From: Fallopia convolvulus
Lineage: Eukaryota > Streptophyta > Magnoliopsida > Caryophyllales > Polygonaceae
NCBI GenBank assembly: GCA_964016875.1
Contig: OZ024728.1
Coordinates: 8,048,272-8,112,271, forward strand
DNA length: 64,000 bases
Direction: 5' to 3'
Below, piece after piece: positions 32,191-43,579 of the stretch. A program made the translations under genes and the position numbers. The stretch's first letter is position 1. Each line of letters starts with the position of its first letter. The notes beneath the pieces were generated by a model. That model saw nothing but the letters and a program-made list of their open reading frames with translations, searched no databases and was not told where the DNA came from.

Positions 32191-33847
32191 GTATAATTTT
32201 ACCATTTGCAAAATAAATCCATTTTATTATATGAGATAAGAAGCTTAAAATGAAGAAAAATCCATGACAATTGAGAAACATTTTTTGTATATACTATGTT
32301 TTCATTCATATTAAATCAAAAATATTTCTTTTACTCAATGTTTATGATGTTTGCATTTCATAATAAATCAAAGAAAAGTAAGATTTGAATAATTAAAATT
32401 TCGTACAACACTTACACTCAAATCTAACGCCTATTTTTAATATCCTATAAAAAAATTTAATTCATTCTCCCTCAATCCCTCTTCATGTAGTGAAATTAAA
32501 AAAAGGGATCTCGGAGGATCCTTAGAAGAACAAAGAAAAAACTCTAAGTAGCATCATAATTTGAGGTACACAAGACGAACAACAATTCAAAACTCAAACA
32601 TGTACTATATCCTCTACAATATCCAACCTCCTTTTCATACTATTCCTAATGATATTGATGACCATATTTAGTTTGAACCAGTATCTTTGTTGGCCAATAA
32701 ACTAAGATAATAACCATATGTATGTTTTATTGTATAAGGTGTGAATTACTTTATCAATATTGTGCATATATTTGTCGGAAAATGTTTTAAGCTCTATGCT
32801 TGGTTGTACGTAATTCATGCGCTATTTTTAGTAATTTGTAAATGGTTTTAGCCTCTAAAATATAATAAAAGAATAAGGAAGCAATGTGAAAGATAATCAA
32901 GTGAAAAATAAGATTAGGTTGAAGTTTATATAAACCAAAGGATATATGTTGCAAATGTATTAGGTAACTAATGACGATAGCAATTCAAACTTAAGAAAAC
33001 AATAAGAAACATGTTATCCATTTTCAAATTTATCAAATTCGGGGTAAATTAAATTTGTGAAAGGAGAAAATACTTATTTTGGTTTAGTTAATTTTTTGTA
33101 TAATTTTCTCATCGATAAGAAGATATATTAAGAGAAATTTTCAGCGTACAAAATGCAATGCTACTCTATTGACAAATAAGAACCAAAATATATTAATGGG
33201 ATTATGTTACTCTATTTATCCAAATGAAAAAGAAAAAAACCTTGCAAGTAAAGAAAAAAACCTAAACTATTTAGAATTTGTTTTTTTATATATATTTATG
33301 TATGTTAATTGCAATTACATGGTTTATAGTACTCGGGAAGAATTATAAGTGAGATAATTTAATTATTACACGGGACAATAGTTTCAAAAAATTACATTAA
33401 CCACATATTATGAAAATAGCCATATATTCAAACATTAACAATAGAACTGTATAATCTCGATTTACATAATTAATTTTAATCTAAGAAAAATGTAAGATGG
33501 TCAAATGCTTACTTTTTAAATATTTTGGCATCATTAAACGCATTTAAAATTTTTATAAAATAAATTAAGATAAATATACGAGCATGAAAATGGTATAATT
33601 AAAAATATAAAATATCTTAATATATCTATACAAAAAATAACCCCGTGCGTATGCACGGGCATCACCACTAGTTATTTATAGGAGCGGAGCCTTTAAATAG
33701 GCGATTACAAGAGTACAAATTAAAGATAGTCAATCAAGGGATACTATCTTAGAATAGGTTATGTGGTTGACACTCTCATTAAAGCATATATTGACTAATT
33801 ATATCTAAAGCAAGATAATATAAAACCTTTATTATTATTAATAATAA

Positions 33848-34500
33848 CTTGATAAGGGGAGAGGAAGAGGAGAGGTGGAGAGAGCGATTGGCGGGACGGT
33901 TTAGGAACTGAGACAAAAAAAACGGGAGAGATGAATTGGATGCGGGAATAATGGGGCCTACTAAGGAAAATACGAGTTTGGATAAAATCTCCGTCAAATC
34001 TCAATCGCCCTTCTTGAACCCAACTAAGCCACCTATAAGTTTTGGGTCCAAATCTTCTACTCCCTTATTTTAATTGGTTAATTACAAGGTGTTTTTTAAT
34101 ATTTTAGTAATAATTAAGTTTCTTTTTTTATGTAATTTGGAAATTCATCACCCACATCATAGGGGAGTATATAAAGAAGTATATTTAGAAAGTAGAAAAA
34201 TTTGATTTGATAATTTTTTTAAAAAAATTTGCCTAAAAGAAAATAAAGAGTGTGGTTACTTTAGCGAAATAAAGAGTGTGAATAAAATAAAATCTCAACT
34301 TTCCATTATGGCATTTGGTGCTGCGGGAAGTCGAGATTATCATGTGTATATATTGGTCACTTTTTAAAGGTTCGAGTTTGTTGACTAATTCGAATAGCGG
34401 ACTCAGGATCGCTTGGATGGAGAGTAAACTTTCAAAAAGCATAATAGTAAAAAAAAAATACGGACAAATCAAATTAGTTTACCACATTTGACAAACAAAG
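33848..34500. other. Possible 5' flank of the pyruvate kinase copy, then gene-free DNA
   Basis: Right of the retrotransposon the DNA becomes GA-rich with GGGCCTACTA-type text. This resembles the GA-rich leader and GGGCCCATAA of the intact gene's upstream region (49440-49600). The match is suggestive only. Confidence 0.35.
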
Positions 34501-34504
34501 AATC

Positions 34505-34690
34505 AATACCCTCCTTCAGATATATTGTCGATGTCTCTCTTATATGAACCAAACCTAAAATTCGCTCTACCACTTGTCCATGTTTGTTTACATATCTAAT
34601 CAGAACTGTAATTTGTGCCTTCTAAAAGCAGTCATGAGACTCATCAACCAAAATTGGAAGCAGTCTATCACCAAGGTCAACTAATATTGC
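34505..34690 (-). pseudogene. hAT-family transposase fragment (DUF4371 type)
   Basis: On the minus strand GDRLLPILVDESHDCF, then a stop, then AQITVLIRYVNKHGQVVERI and LGLVHIRETSTIYLKE matches the conserved N-terminal part of plant zf-TTF/DUF4371 hAT transposase-like proteins (typically a LVDESRDIS then RYVDK then FLGIVHV series). Only about 60 residues survive, with one in-frame stop. Confidence 0.7.
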
Positions 34691-34734
34691 AAGGGTTGTC
34701 TATCACCAAGGTCATGTTTAAAAGCTTCAACCAA

Positions 34735-35203
34735 TATGTCTCTGAAGGAAAGCAAGGATGTGTCGTGCGGGGAATACTATTCGTATAGGTTCCAAATCCA
34801 GCCAAATAATTTTCTCATCAATATGGGCAGAATTTTTGCCTGATATATTTTCGAAATGTATGTCAAGCTAGAAAATATGTGTTGGCTTATCCAAGGTGCA
34901 ACGAAACCTTAATATGAAGCGAGTTATATCATAGTGTTAATGACGACAATCACTCTGCTGCTAAAATTAGAAGATGTGCTATCTTACCTGCTACATTTAC
35001 TAGTGGTCCAGGGTATATGAAATGTTGGTACTTAAATGCAATGTCTCTCATTCAGCATTTTGGCAAACCAAATCTATTCCTTACTATGACGAGTAACCCT
35101 AGTTGGCATGAAATCAAAGATCATCTGTTACCTGACCAAAACCAAAACCATCGTCCAATTATCCACAAGAGTATTTAATGCTAAAGTGCATTTAATGAGA
35201 AAG
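34735..35203 (+). pseudogene. Helitron helicase relic, left part
   Basis: Frames on + give VSCGEYYSYRFQIQPN, then GR and EMYVKLEN, then RRCAILPATFTSGPGYM, NPSWHEIKDHLLPDQNQNHR and a frameshifted continuation. This is the Helitron_like_N (Rep) region order of plant Helitron replication-helicases (REYY block, LP-FTGGPRYM, TCNPKWPEI). It stops at the poly(T) end of a LINE at 35204 and resumes at about 38586. Confidence 0.75.
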
Positions 35204-38200
35204 TTTTTTTTGCTGGAAGGAGATGCGGTACTCTCCGGTTCTCAAGGAGGCATTTTATTAATAAAGAAAAAGGGCTAAGTAGTCAGCAAGCGGGGGATAG
35301 CCCGACCCCTTACATCATCGTTTAACAGAGAAATAATCCTCTCAGGCGGGGCACTCAATACATGAAGACCAAACGGAAAATTAAAAGCAAGAGACGAAAG
35401 GCGATCGGCAACCGTATTCGCCTCTCGATACACATGACGGATCTGGATATTCCAGTTCCTACTAATAAAGCCATAGCATTGCTTAACCAGGCTATAAAGA
35501 GGGTGAGTTCTACTAATAGTACTATTCAATAAATTAATAACCATCAAAGAATCACATTCTAAAATCACCTTCATGCAGCCCATATTCCACGCAATCTCTA
35601 GACCATCCCGAGCGCCCCAGAGTTCCTCCATCGGCACGGTGCACGATCTAATATTGTGGATGAACCCCTTGAGCCATCTACCATCATTATCTCGAAGAAT
35701 ACCACCAGCCGTCGCCATGCTCTCAACATTCACAGCTCCATCCGTGTTCAGTTTAAACCATCCTTTCTCACGCTTTTTCCACGCAATCTCCTGCACTCTA
35801 GCAGTTGTAATAGGAATTGAGAATGAACTCATACCTGCAGTGTGGATGTACTCTTTAGCTTTCTCTAAAATATAGGCCGCTTGATTGGCAATAACCATAT
35901 CTTTCTTGAAAACCCTCGCATTGCGCCAACACCAAATCCACCAAAGCGTTGTTGCAAAAATCGATCGCCACTCAATCAATTCAATAACAGTAGCGCAGGT
36001 TATGTTCTCCCGAAGCCAGCTAGCGAATGGTACCTGAAAGAAATAACTGCACACATTAATAGCATTCAAATTGTTCCAAATAACACGCACCTTGGGGCAA
36101 TCACGAAATAAGTGTTCGAAAGTCTCCATGTCGTGACTGCAGAACGTGCAATTTCCTGAAGTCGCAATATGCCGTTTGACCCGTTCCGCATTGGACATGA
36201 CTCCACCTTTGCTAGCAGTCCAAATAAAGTGACGAATTATTTCATTAGTCTGAAGTTTCCAAATGCATTGATAGAATCTGCTATCAACAACCATTATGTT
36301 ATAACTGCCCTGTAGAAGATTGTATCCTGAATTAACCGAGTAATTTCCATCAGTTGTAAATCTCCACCCGAGCTGGTCCTCCTCAGAAGCGTCATCTTGA
36401 AGTACAGTCGTAGCTGCGAGCTTCATAATAATAGTATTAGGGAGATAAGATGATAATCTTGCCCAATCCCAACTGCCTTCATTGGTCCAGTAACTTCTAA
36501 CACTCAACATCTTCTGTTCAGCAGAGATAATCCTAGTAGCTAGATTAATTAATGGTGTATCCAGAAACCAAACGTCCAGCCAGAAGTGGATTAATTCTCC
36601 ATCTCATAGGAACAATTTGACACCCCCATTGATCACTTGAGAAAGTCCAGTTCTGATTCCTTTCCAAATGTAAGAGGCTGCACTAGAATTCCCCAAAGCA
36701 GTGTCAACGTATTTATGCTTCAAAACAGACGACCACAGCTCGCCATTACTCATAATAAAACGCCAGCTTAGTTTCCCAATCAGGGCGATATTCATATCTC
36801 TCATTGATTGAATACCAAGACCGCCATGAACTTTAGGTTTGGTAACTTCCTCCCAAGCGACTTTATGCATTCTCTTGCGCTCTCTAGAACTTCCCCAAAT
36901 AAAACCTCTAACAGCTTTATCAATCGACTTGCGTAGACCATCAGGAAGGAGAGCGCTTGACATAGTATACACCGGAATTGACGTCAAAACTGACTTGGCA
37001 AGGGTGATTCTACCAGCAAAATTTAAACACTTGGCCTTCCATCTCGCAAGACGCGAATTAAATTTGTCGAGGAGGCTGGAGAACGTGTCTTTATTAACTT
37101 GTTTATGAAGAACCAGCATTCCGAGATAGTTCCCAAGATTGGTCGTCACCTCAAAGCCACTGATATCCTTGAGCTCACGTACTGTACTCCTAGCAACATT
37201 AGGAGATAGAAACAATTCGGACTTACTGATGTTGATTTTTTGCCCTGAGATCGAGCAAAACTGATCAATTCATTGTTTAATAATATGGAACTGGTCTGTC
37301 GAAGCCTCAGCAAACAAAAGAATATCATCCGCAAAGAAAATATGCGAAAGAGAGGATCCTTGTCTTGTAAGTTTGATCGGTTTCCAAGTCCCTTCGTTGA
37401 CAGATTTCAAGATAATATGGCTAAGTCTTTCAATGCACATCAAGAAGAGATAGGGAGAAATTGGATCTCCTTGTCGGACACCTCGTGATGCCTCAAACTG
37501 ATTTGTAACTTCACCATTCCAAAGAACCTGCATCCTAGTTGATGAAACGCATGACATGATCCAATTAACAAACTGATCAGTAAAGCCAATGCATTTCAAG
37601 GAGTTTTCAATGAAACGCCAATTTAGCCTATCATACGCTTTTTCGAGATCAAGTTTAAGGACCATCCACCCTTTCCGACCCTTTTTCCTTCTCATGGAGT
37701 GCACAATTTCTTGAGTGATGACGATGTTGTCCGTGATCATACGGCCAGGGAGGAAGCTTCCCTGCGTCAGGCCAATCATACTCGACAAAATGGTTGAAGT
37801 CTCATGGTAATGATCTTGGTAATCACCTTGTATAACACATTACAAAGGCTAATTGGTCGGAAATGAGATATCTTCTCCGGTTTATCTACCTTAGCAATTA
37901 AGACAATGAGAGTGTCATTAACTCCTTCCGGTAGCCTGCTGGTCCTAAAGAAATCCTTGACAAACGTAGTGACCGAATTACCCACGGTCCCCCAACACTT
38001 TTGAAAGAAACCAGGCTAAAAACCGTCGATACCCGGTGATTTGAAAGCGTCCATACTCCTAACAGCCCTCCAAACTTCCTCCTCTGTAACCGGTTGAACA
38101 ATTATGAGCTTATCCTCTTCGTTGAGCATAGGAAAACTGTTGGGGATTTCAGTAAAGTCACTTGAGTTCAGGCAATCATCAGAATACAGATTTTTGAAAA

Positions 38201-38585
38201 ATTCAATGGCAAGTTTCTCCAAATCTTCACTAGAATCAATCCACCTTCCACTGTCATCTTTCAGCCCTTCCACTCTATTGTGTTTTCGTCTGATAATGGT
38301 AGAAGCATGGAAAAACGAAGTATTTCGATCTCCACACTTGAGCCATTGCTCCCTCGACTTTTGGAACCACAAAACTTCCTCTTGCTCGAGCACCTGTTCA
38401 AACTCCTTAGCCACAGCAATCTCAGTATCAATCAGATTAGTAGACGGGTAAAGGTTTAATCTGCGTTGAATAGGCTCAAGTTGGGCCAACAGCTTCTTCT
38501 TACGTTCATGAATATTACCAAACGTCTTTTTATTCCATTTGATCAACTCATCTCTAGCCCAATTCCTGCTAGACTTGATGTTGTT
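35204..38585 (-). mobile_element. 5'-truncated LINE inserted in a Helitron helicase
   Basis: A minus-strand LINE has a poly(A) tail that appears as eight T's at 35204-35211. The coding region is open in pieces, 38546-38016, 37985-37776, 37788-37270, 37215-36604 and 36510-35275. The reverse transcriptase has GFKPG, DLEKAYDRLNW, SRGVRQGDPISPYLF and FADDILLFAEA. A zinc-finger-RVT region and a C-terminal RNase H (KLNTDGAV, then ECDSLMVINL) follow. The endonuclease domain is missing, which fits 5' truncation. About four frameshifts and a stop within GFKPG inactivate it. Helitron coding text on both sides shows it is an insertion; no clear target duplication was found. Confidence 0.85.
35275..38546 (-). 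pseudogene. LINE ORF2-like polyprotein (RT, zf-RVT, RNase H)
   Basis: From N to C: a WNKKTFGNIHERKKKL linker, KSREQWLKCGDRNTSFFH, the RT fingers (PITEEEV-like, then DAFKSPGIDG), and the catalytic FADD (FFADDILLF near 37325). Next are a LNFAGRITLAKSVL block, a WRFTTDGNYSVNSGY zf-RVT block with HLFRDCPKVRVIWNNL, and an RNase H with D and E residues in NTDGAV and LECDSL. The 411-codon C-terminal part is fully open, which implies a rather young element. Its product would reverse-transcribe LINE RNA at the target site. Confidence 0.85.
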
Positions 38586-39290
38586 GAATTCCCAAAAAAA
38601 GAGGATCGCCTCACCTACATGGCTACATACGTTGATTATTCTAGGTGGTGGATCAAAGATTTCTAATCCCGACTCTTTCGATTAGTATATTTGTGTGGAA
38701 TTGGCTTGATAGAAAATGTTTGTTTGCGAAGTCTTATTGAGTGCCATATGATGCATGGAACTTATGGAGACCTAGGTCGACATTGTGCATGCATACAAAA
38801 TGTTGGCTCCATTTCTAAGTGCAAATGTGCATGACTGACTACCCTAGAAAAATGTGATGAATTTACGAGTTGCACTAATCATAGCTACCCGAATGCGTGA
38901 CAACGACGACTTTGTTTGTGAAACATGCACAATAAATTAGATAATGGTTGGGTGGTTTCCTTACAACCCTTTGATATTATCTGCATTCGTCTGTCATCTT
39001 AATGTTGAGATTTGCTCAATGATATAGGTTGTCAAATATCTATATAATTAGATCTACAAAGATCATGAAAAAGTGAGTTTTAATATTGGATGAAATGCGC
39101 AGCATGTTGGGGACGAGATTATGTCGTACTAGTCTGGGCGATGGGCTAGTTGTGTAGAAGCTGCATGGAGAATTTTTGAGTTTGGCCTTTATTCTATGAA
39201 GTTAACTATCATCCCCTTACAAGTGAACTTGCCGCAACAAACTTCATAATAGACTTGGTGAAATAAAATGGATTCAATAATTATTTTTTC
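38586..39290 (+). pseudogene. Helitron helicase relic, right part
   Basis: It resumes with VVEFPKKED (family VVEFQKRGLPH). It then shows IECHMMHGTYGDLGRHCACIQN (family EHMMHGPCG.LN..APCM), a YPNA block, LDNGWVV, VEICS.NDIGCQ and a final AAWRIFEF-like block. Frame changes and stops are common. With 34735-35203 it spans much of the Rep domain of one Helitron replicase; the helicase domain was not found. Confidence 0.7.
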
Positions 39291-39539
39291 TTTTTATTAC
39301 TTTCTAAAGAATACAATATATCTTCTCTTTAAATTTTTACCACAATTTAGTATAATTGATTTTTGTATTAGCTAAAAATAATCTAAAATCAATTAATAAT
39401 AAACAATCAAGTGGTGGTGAGTATTTTAGCACCCCTAATCTCTCTGAAGAATTGTTCAACCTCAAATCATGTTTTAAATTCAGCGAAATTACCGGAATAT
39501 CTTGGCAGATGTTGAATCTCATACTTAAGAAATTCTCAC

Positions 39540-39547
39540 TATAAATA
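39540..39547 (+). promoter_or_regulatory. TATA box of the KIN/LEA-like gene
   Basis: TATAAATA lies 98 bp before the ATG at 39638, in the expected position for a short 5' UTR. Confidence 0.6.
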
Positions 39548-39637
39548 TGATACTCCATTTCTTATTCCTCTTACAATTCTTTCAATAATTTGCTTTCTTT
39601 AAAAAATAATTACTTTTGCTCTACAAAAAAAAAGACA

Positions 39638-40772
39638 ATGGACAACTCTCAAAGCGCAAGCTTCAATGCTGGTCAGACCAAGGGTCATGCCGAGGTTAGT
39701 CTCAAACATTATCATTTTTAAGCTCTAAAGAATCATATCATGATAATATTGTGTTTACTAATCTAATTTAATTTTAAATTTGATTGCTCTTATATTTAGT
39801 TCTTATATACACGGTTACGTTTCAGGCCTCTAGATATTAGACTATTGAATTGGATTAAGATAAGACCAATTGTCAGATAAAAAAAAAACAATAGGCCTTT
39901 TTTATGGGCCTCTAATATTTGGTTATAATTATATTATGACAGGAGCAGTCCAGGGGTATGATGCAAAGGGCACAAGATGCAGCCCATGGTGCAGCCCAAT
40001 CAGTCCAGAATGCGGCCCATCATGCTTCAGAATCTGCCCAGGAGGTAAGCTTTTTCAAATTATATAAGAATTCACTTTTAGATTTTTAATTAATGGACTA
40101 GGGTTAAAAATTAAAAACTAATTTTTTTGCATCAAATTACTTGTCTTTGTAACCTTACTTTTTTTGTTTCAAGAAACTTACTGTATTTTCTTAGCTATTT
40201 TGACTTTATCTTACACATTTGTCATTGTAATTATTAATAGTACTGGTGCTTAAAAAAGTAAAAATTAAATTTATAAATACAAATATTGCTAGAAAGGCAA
40301 ATATATTGATATGAAGGAAATATCTTAATGAATATTTCGACTACGAGGTTTGCACCTGCACCTCATAAAAGTATGAGAAAAAAAAATAACAATTTTATTA
40401 ATATGGTGATGAAAATAAAAGTTTTATTAACATGGTGTTGATTTTAAACTCTCGAACATTATGCTTTTCGAGCATCTAAAACCAAACCAATAGGAAAAAA
40501 TTCTTATATTATGTTTTGATAAAAATTATAAAGAAACAATAAGCTTCAACGTCTACAATAATTTATAAATATGCCATGTAAACTCTTGACTTTATTTATA
40601 TGAAATTGGATTTTAGGGGTATATTTTATATGTGGTAAACTATTATTAAATTTTAATGCATTTGGTATGTATAATGCGGTTGTTTGGAATATTTTTGCAG
40701 GCTGGACAACAACAAATGAGGAGGGCAGAGGAGACAGCGGACTCTGCCAGGGATGCATCACACCGTCACTGA
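39638..40772 (+). CDS. Small KIN/LEA-like stress protein
   Basis: Three exons, 39638-39694, 39943-40044 and 40701-40772, splice in phase at exact codon boundaries (GTTAGT, GTAAGC and GTNNAG-type introns) to a 76-aa protein. The start MDNSQSASFNAGQTKGHAE matches the N-terminus of KIN1/KIN2-type and related small LEA proteins (SFQAGQAKGQA pattern). The rest is hydrophilic and rich in Ala, Gln and His (RAQDAAHGAAQSVQNAAHHA) with an amphipathic-helix-like spacing, and no Trp or Cys. The family is induced by cold, drought or ABA, or expressed in pollen; members are thought to protect membranes and proteins during drying. It ends ASHRH rather than the frequent TGMNK-type tail. The family call is good; the particular orthologue is not determined. 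Confidence 0.82.
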
Positions 40773-40893
40773 TTAGAAAAATTCACATCATATTAATTCA
40801 TAGAACATCTATGAAAGCTTCTTCATTTATAATTATTTATTTATAAAATAAGTTGTAATAATCGAATAAGGATATATTTATATATATGTAACG

Positions 40894-40899
40894 AATAAA
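40894..40899 (+). terminator. Polyadenylation signal of the KIN/LEA-like gene
   Basis: AATAAA lies about 120 bp after the stop codon, in AT-rich 3' sequence. Confidence 0.4.
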
Positions 40900-41082
40900 G
40901 ATTTGGAATTGTATTCCGTATTAATCTGATTTCCAATCTCTTCCTTGAAGAGTTTATATGTGTTTACAATGTGATATCTTTGGACTATCCTACCTTTGAG
41001 CCCAAGATATACACTTTCTATACAAATAATAATATCTTAATACTGTTGAGAGGGTTTCTTGACAACAAATAAATTTATATCA

Positions 41083-42370
41083 AGACCCCGTTGTTGTATA
41101 GCAGAGTCAGGTTCGTCCGCAGGGAGAAAGTCTGTATCAAGTTTTGTTACTTATCACGCAAGCAATCAAACAAAGCAAGGATTTTTAACCAGGAAAGAAG
41201 AAATCTAAGGTAAAGGTATCACCACAACAATAATCATGCATGCCAAACGCTAATGAAACACATAGATCATGCTTTTATCACATAAAGGCGCTAACTTTCG
41301 TTAACTTTAAGCAAGTAAATCAATTAACTTTCGCTAAATCAATAAACTTACTATCTAATCTCTTCTACTTCAACTAGGATAGATCTGCTTTCGCTTCAAA
41401 ACCCTAATTTGACTATTCTGATTCAAGGTTTCTGCTTTCGCTTCAACTATGAATGAGAAATTCCTTTCAACTTTCGTTTCAAGGATTAAGAGCAAGAGAA
41501 AAGATTCATGCAATAAAAACAATCAAGACATGATCATAAACAAGCATGCACAACCATTGTTGGGTTTAACCCCAACCTTAGAGAGGAAGACTACTCACAA
41601 ATCATGATTAAAAGCAAAACTAAATTAAATTAAAGGGAAAGCTTACAACTTTGAATCCAAATGATAGTTCTTCTCACAAATCTCACTCGTCTCCCCCTCT
41701 CACACGCCTCCTCTCTCTCCCTTCCTCCTCCTCTTGAATGATATGAAAACTAAAGAGAGGACAAGTGTATTTATAGAGAAACTAATCTATCTTTAAGGAA
41801 ATAAATCTATCTTAAATCTAACTATAAGGAAATAATATCTTCTAATAAAATATATCCCTTCTATCTATTTAATAACATAAAAGGAAACAAGATAGAAGCC
41901 CATTAATAGCACCGACTCTGACACGCTGCTCCTCGCGGTACCTCGTTAACGACCTTGACAGGGTCGTTAACGACCCTGTTCAGCACTTCGAACAGCCTTG
42001 AGTAAAACTTGCGTAGAAGATTCGTTACAACTCCGATTGACTCGATTCTTTTTCCTATGTTCTCGTAACGAATTTCTCTATCGCTTTCCAAGCTCAAACT
42101 TGATCTTCAATGACTTTACTTGAGCGCTTAATCTTCATCTTCACTTCCTTCTTGAGTGCTATCTTCACTAACTTTGCTCCTTTCTTCAAAAATATGCTTC
42201 AAATAGCTTCTAAAAACCTACAAAACACCACCAAAGCTTATCTAGACTCCATATCTCATGAAAATACGAAAACCCACACAAACGACTCAAAACAAAACAC
42301 AAAACTAAAGAAAAAGACTCAAACACACTAAAAACACACCCTAAAAACACGACTAAAATGGCGGACATCA
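41083..42370 (-). repeat. Putative LTR and leader of a copia remnant
   Basis: On the minus strand a polypurine tract TTGAGGGGGAGTATT (42385-42371) is followed by TGATGTCCGCC, the expected LTR start. A CTATAAATACACTT promoter-like box (about 41768-41781) lies within. The left limit is uncertain. Confidence 0.45.
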
Positions 42371-42410
42371 AATACTCCCCCTCAAATTGGAGGTTGGGGA
42401 TCGAGAATGC

Positions 42411-42839
42411 TCAACTTGGAACGAAGAAAATGAAATTGAGGTGTGCCCAATGCTTTGGTGAATAAGTCAGTTGGTTGTTGATCAGTAAAAAATTGAGTGG
42501 TGGTAAACGTCCATCAAGCACTAAATCCCGGACAAAGCGGTAATCAACTTCAATATGTTTAGTCTTCTTGTGAAAGACTAGATTAGAAGCAATGTGCAAC
42601 GCCACCTGACTGTCACATGCTAGCTGGATAGGAGACTTATGTGCAAACCCAATGGAGCACAACAACAATTGAAGCCAATGGAGTTCATCACATGTGGAAG
42701 CCATGGACCGATATTCAACGTCAATAGATAAGCGAGACACAATAACCTGCTTTTTGATCTTCCAAGAAATCGGTGAATTCCCTAAAGTAATGGAGTAACC
42801 AGTAAGAGACTCATAAATATAAAAATTAAACTCATACAA
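42411..42839 (-). pseudogene. Ty1/copia RNase H C-terminal remnant
   Basis: One open stretch reads SLTGYSITLGNSPISWKIKK, then VSRLSIDVEYRSMA, ACDSQVALHIASN, VFHKKTKHIEVDYRFVRD and QLTYSPKHWAHL. This is the terminal RNase H of a copia polyprotein (usual SRSSAEAEYRSMA, CDNQSA, HIAANPVFHERTKHIE). The rest of pol is absent upstream, so the element is truncated. A polypurine tract and LTR-like DNA follow in the right order. Confidence 0.8.
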
Positions 42840-43579
42840 TATAGAAAAAATGAACCCCTAACATAAAAAATAAACTTCTACTCGTAGTATATAAAAAAAT
42901 AAACTCATAGTATATAAAAATTGAATTGCCATATTTAAAATTTTTTAAGAGAAAAATAATATAAAAAAGGTGAAAAAAATTCCGAAAATTAAAATTAAAA
43001 AAAATCTTGACGATCCAATATATAATAATGACTATAAATTTAATAGTTGAAATTAGTCTTCACTCTAAGCAAAAGATTTTACCACAAGAGTATCCTAAGC
43101 CAAAACCAAAATTAACTAAGTGTGCCGACGATTATCGACCGTTGATCAGTACAACAAAAATTAATTACTTCTTTTTAATGTTTTTTTAATATTGCAAAAG
43201 GGTATTACAGTGAAGATTTTCTAAATCTATTGGAATGTTTTTCAACCAAAACAAAAAAATTCTCATGGGAGTGTTTCGCTACTAGGATAAGTACAGCATG
43301 AAACTTCCCCACAAGACGCAACTTGGCTTAGCCTGCATAAAATACAAAGGCAACCACATTTTTATACGACTCAACAAAACAACATACAGAGTTACAAGGG
43401 AAAATGCATACATCAATTCATTTCCAAGATAATTTATCATAAACGTGGATGATCAAATTAACAAATACACTAACAAAGTCATAAACAGAGCCACCCATGG
43501 CATCAATAAGAAGAAACGAATAATTGAAGTGTACTCGTCTACCACAACTATAGAATGAAAACCTTGTCAAAAAGATCAC
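42840..43579. other. Gene-free DNA and 3' UTR of pyruvate kinase
   Basis: The left part is AT-rich without features. The right 200-300 bp probably hold the 3' UTR of the minus-strand gene ending at 43580. Confidence 0.4.

Larger units (their letters stand above)
31737..33672 (+). mobile_element. Non-autonomous Helitron inside an LTR
   Basis: It begins TCTTATATACATATAAG after an A. It ends with stem CCCGTGC/GCACGGG (33642-33648 and 33653-33659), 8 nt, then CTAGT (33668-33672) before a T. The LTR sequence is continuous across it when compared with 30796-31004, apart from one T. There is no Rep/helicase ORF. It contains a tRNA-like segment and an internal 179-bp tandem duplication. Confidence 0.88.
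30796..33842 (-). mobile_element. Short copia-like LTR retrotransposon with nested Helitron
   Basis: The 5-bp direct repeat ATAAC lies at both edges (30791-30795 and 33843-33847). The left LTR is 30796-31004. The right LTR is 31700-33842, which is 31700-31736 plus 33673-33842 once the Helitron is removed. A primer-binding site and a gag-like start lie inside on the minus strand. Next to the left LTR is the copia C-terminal text STEEQVGDVLTKPLPKPRF. Only about 700 bp of internal DNA remain and the pol core is missing, so it is non-autonomous. The LTR ends are TA...TA, a known rare class of plant LTR termini. A CTATAAATA box lies in the LTR. Confidence 0.88.

Noticed and set aside
35573..38666. 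Plus-strand open frames of 60-115 codons across the LINE
   Set aside because: They are antisense shadows of the minus-strand LINE coding region.
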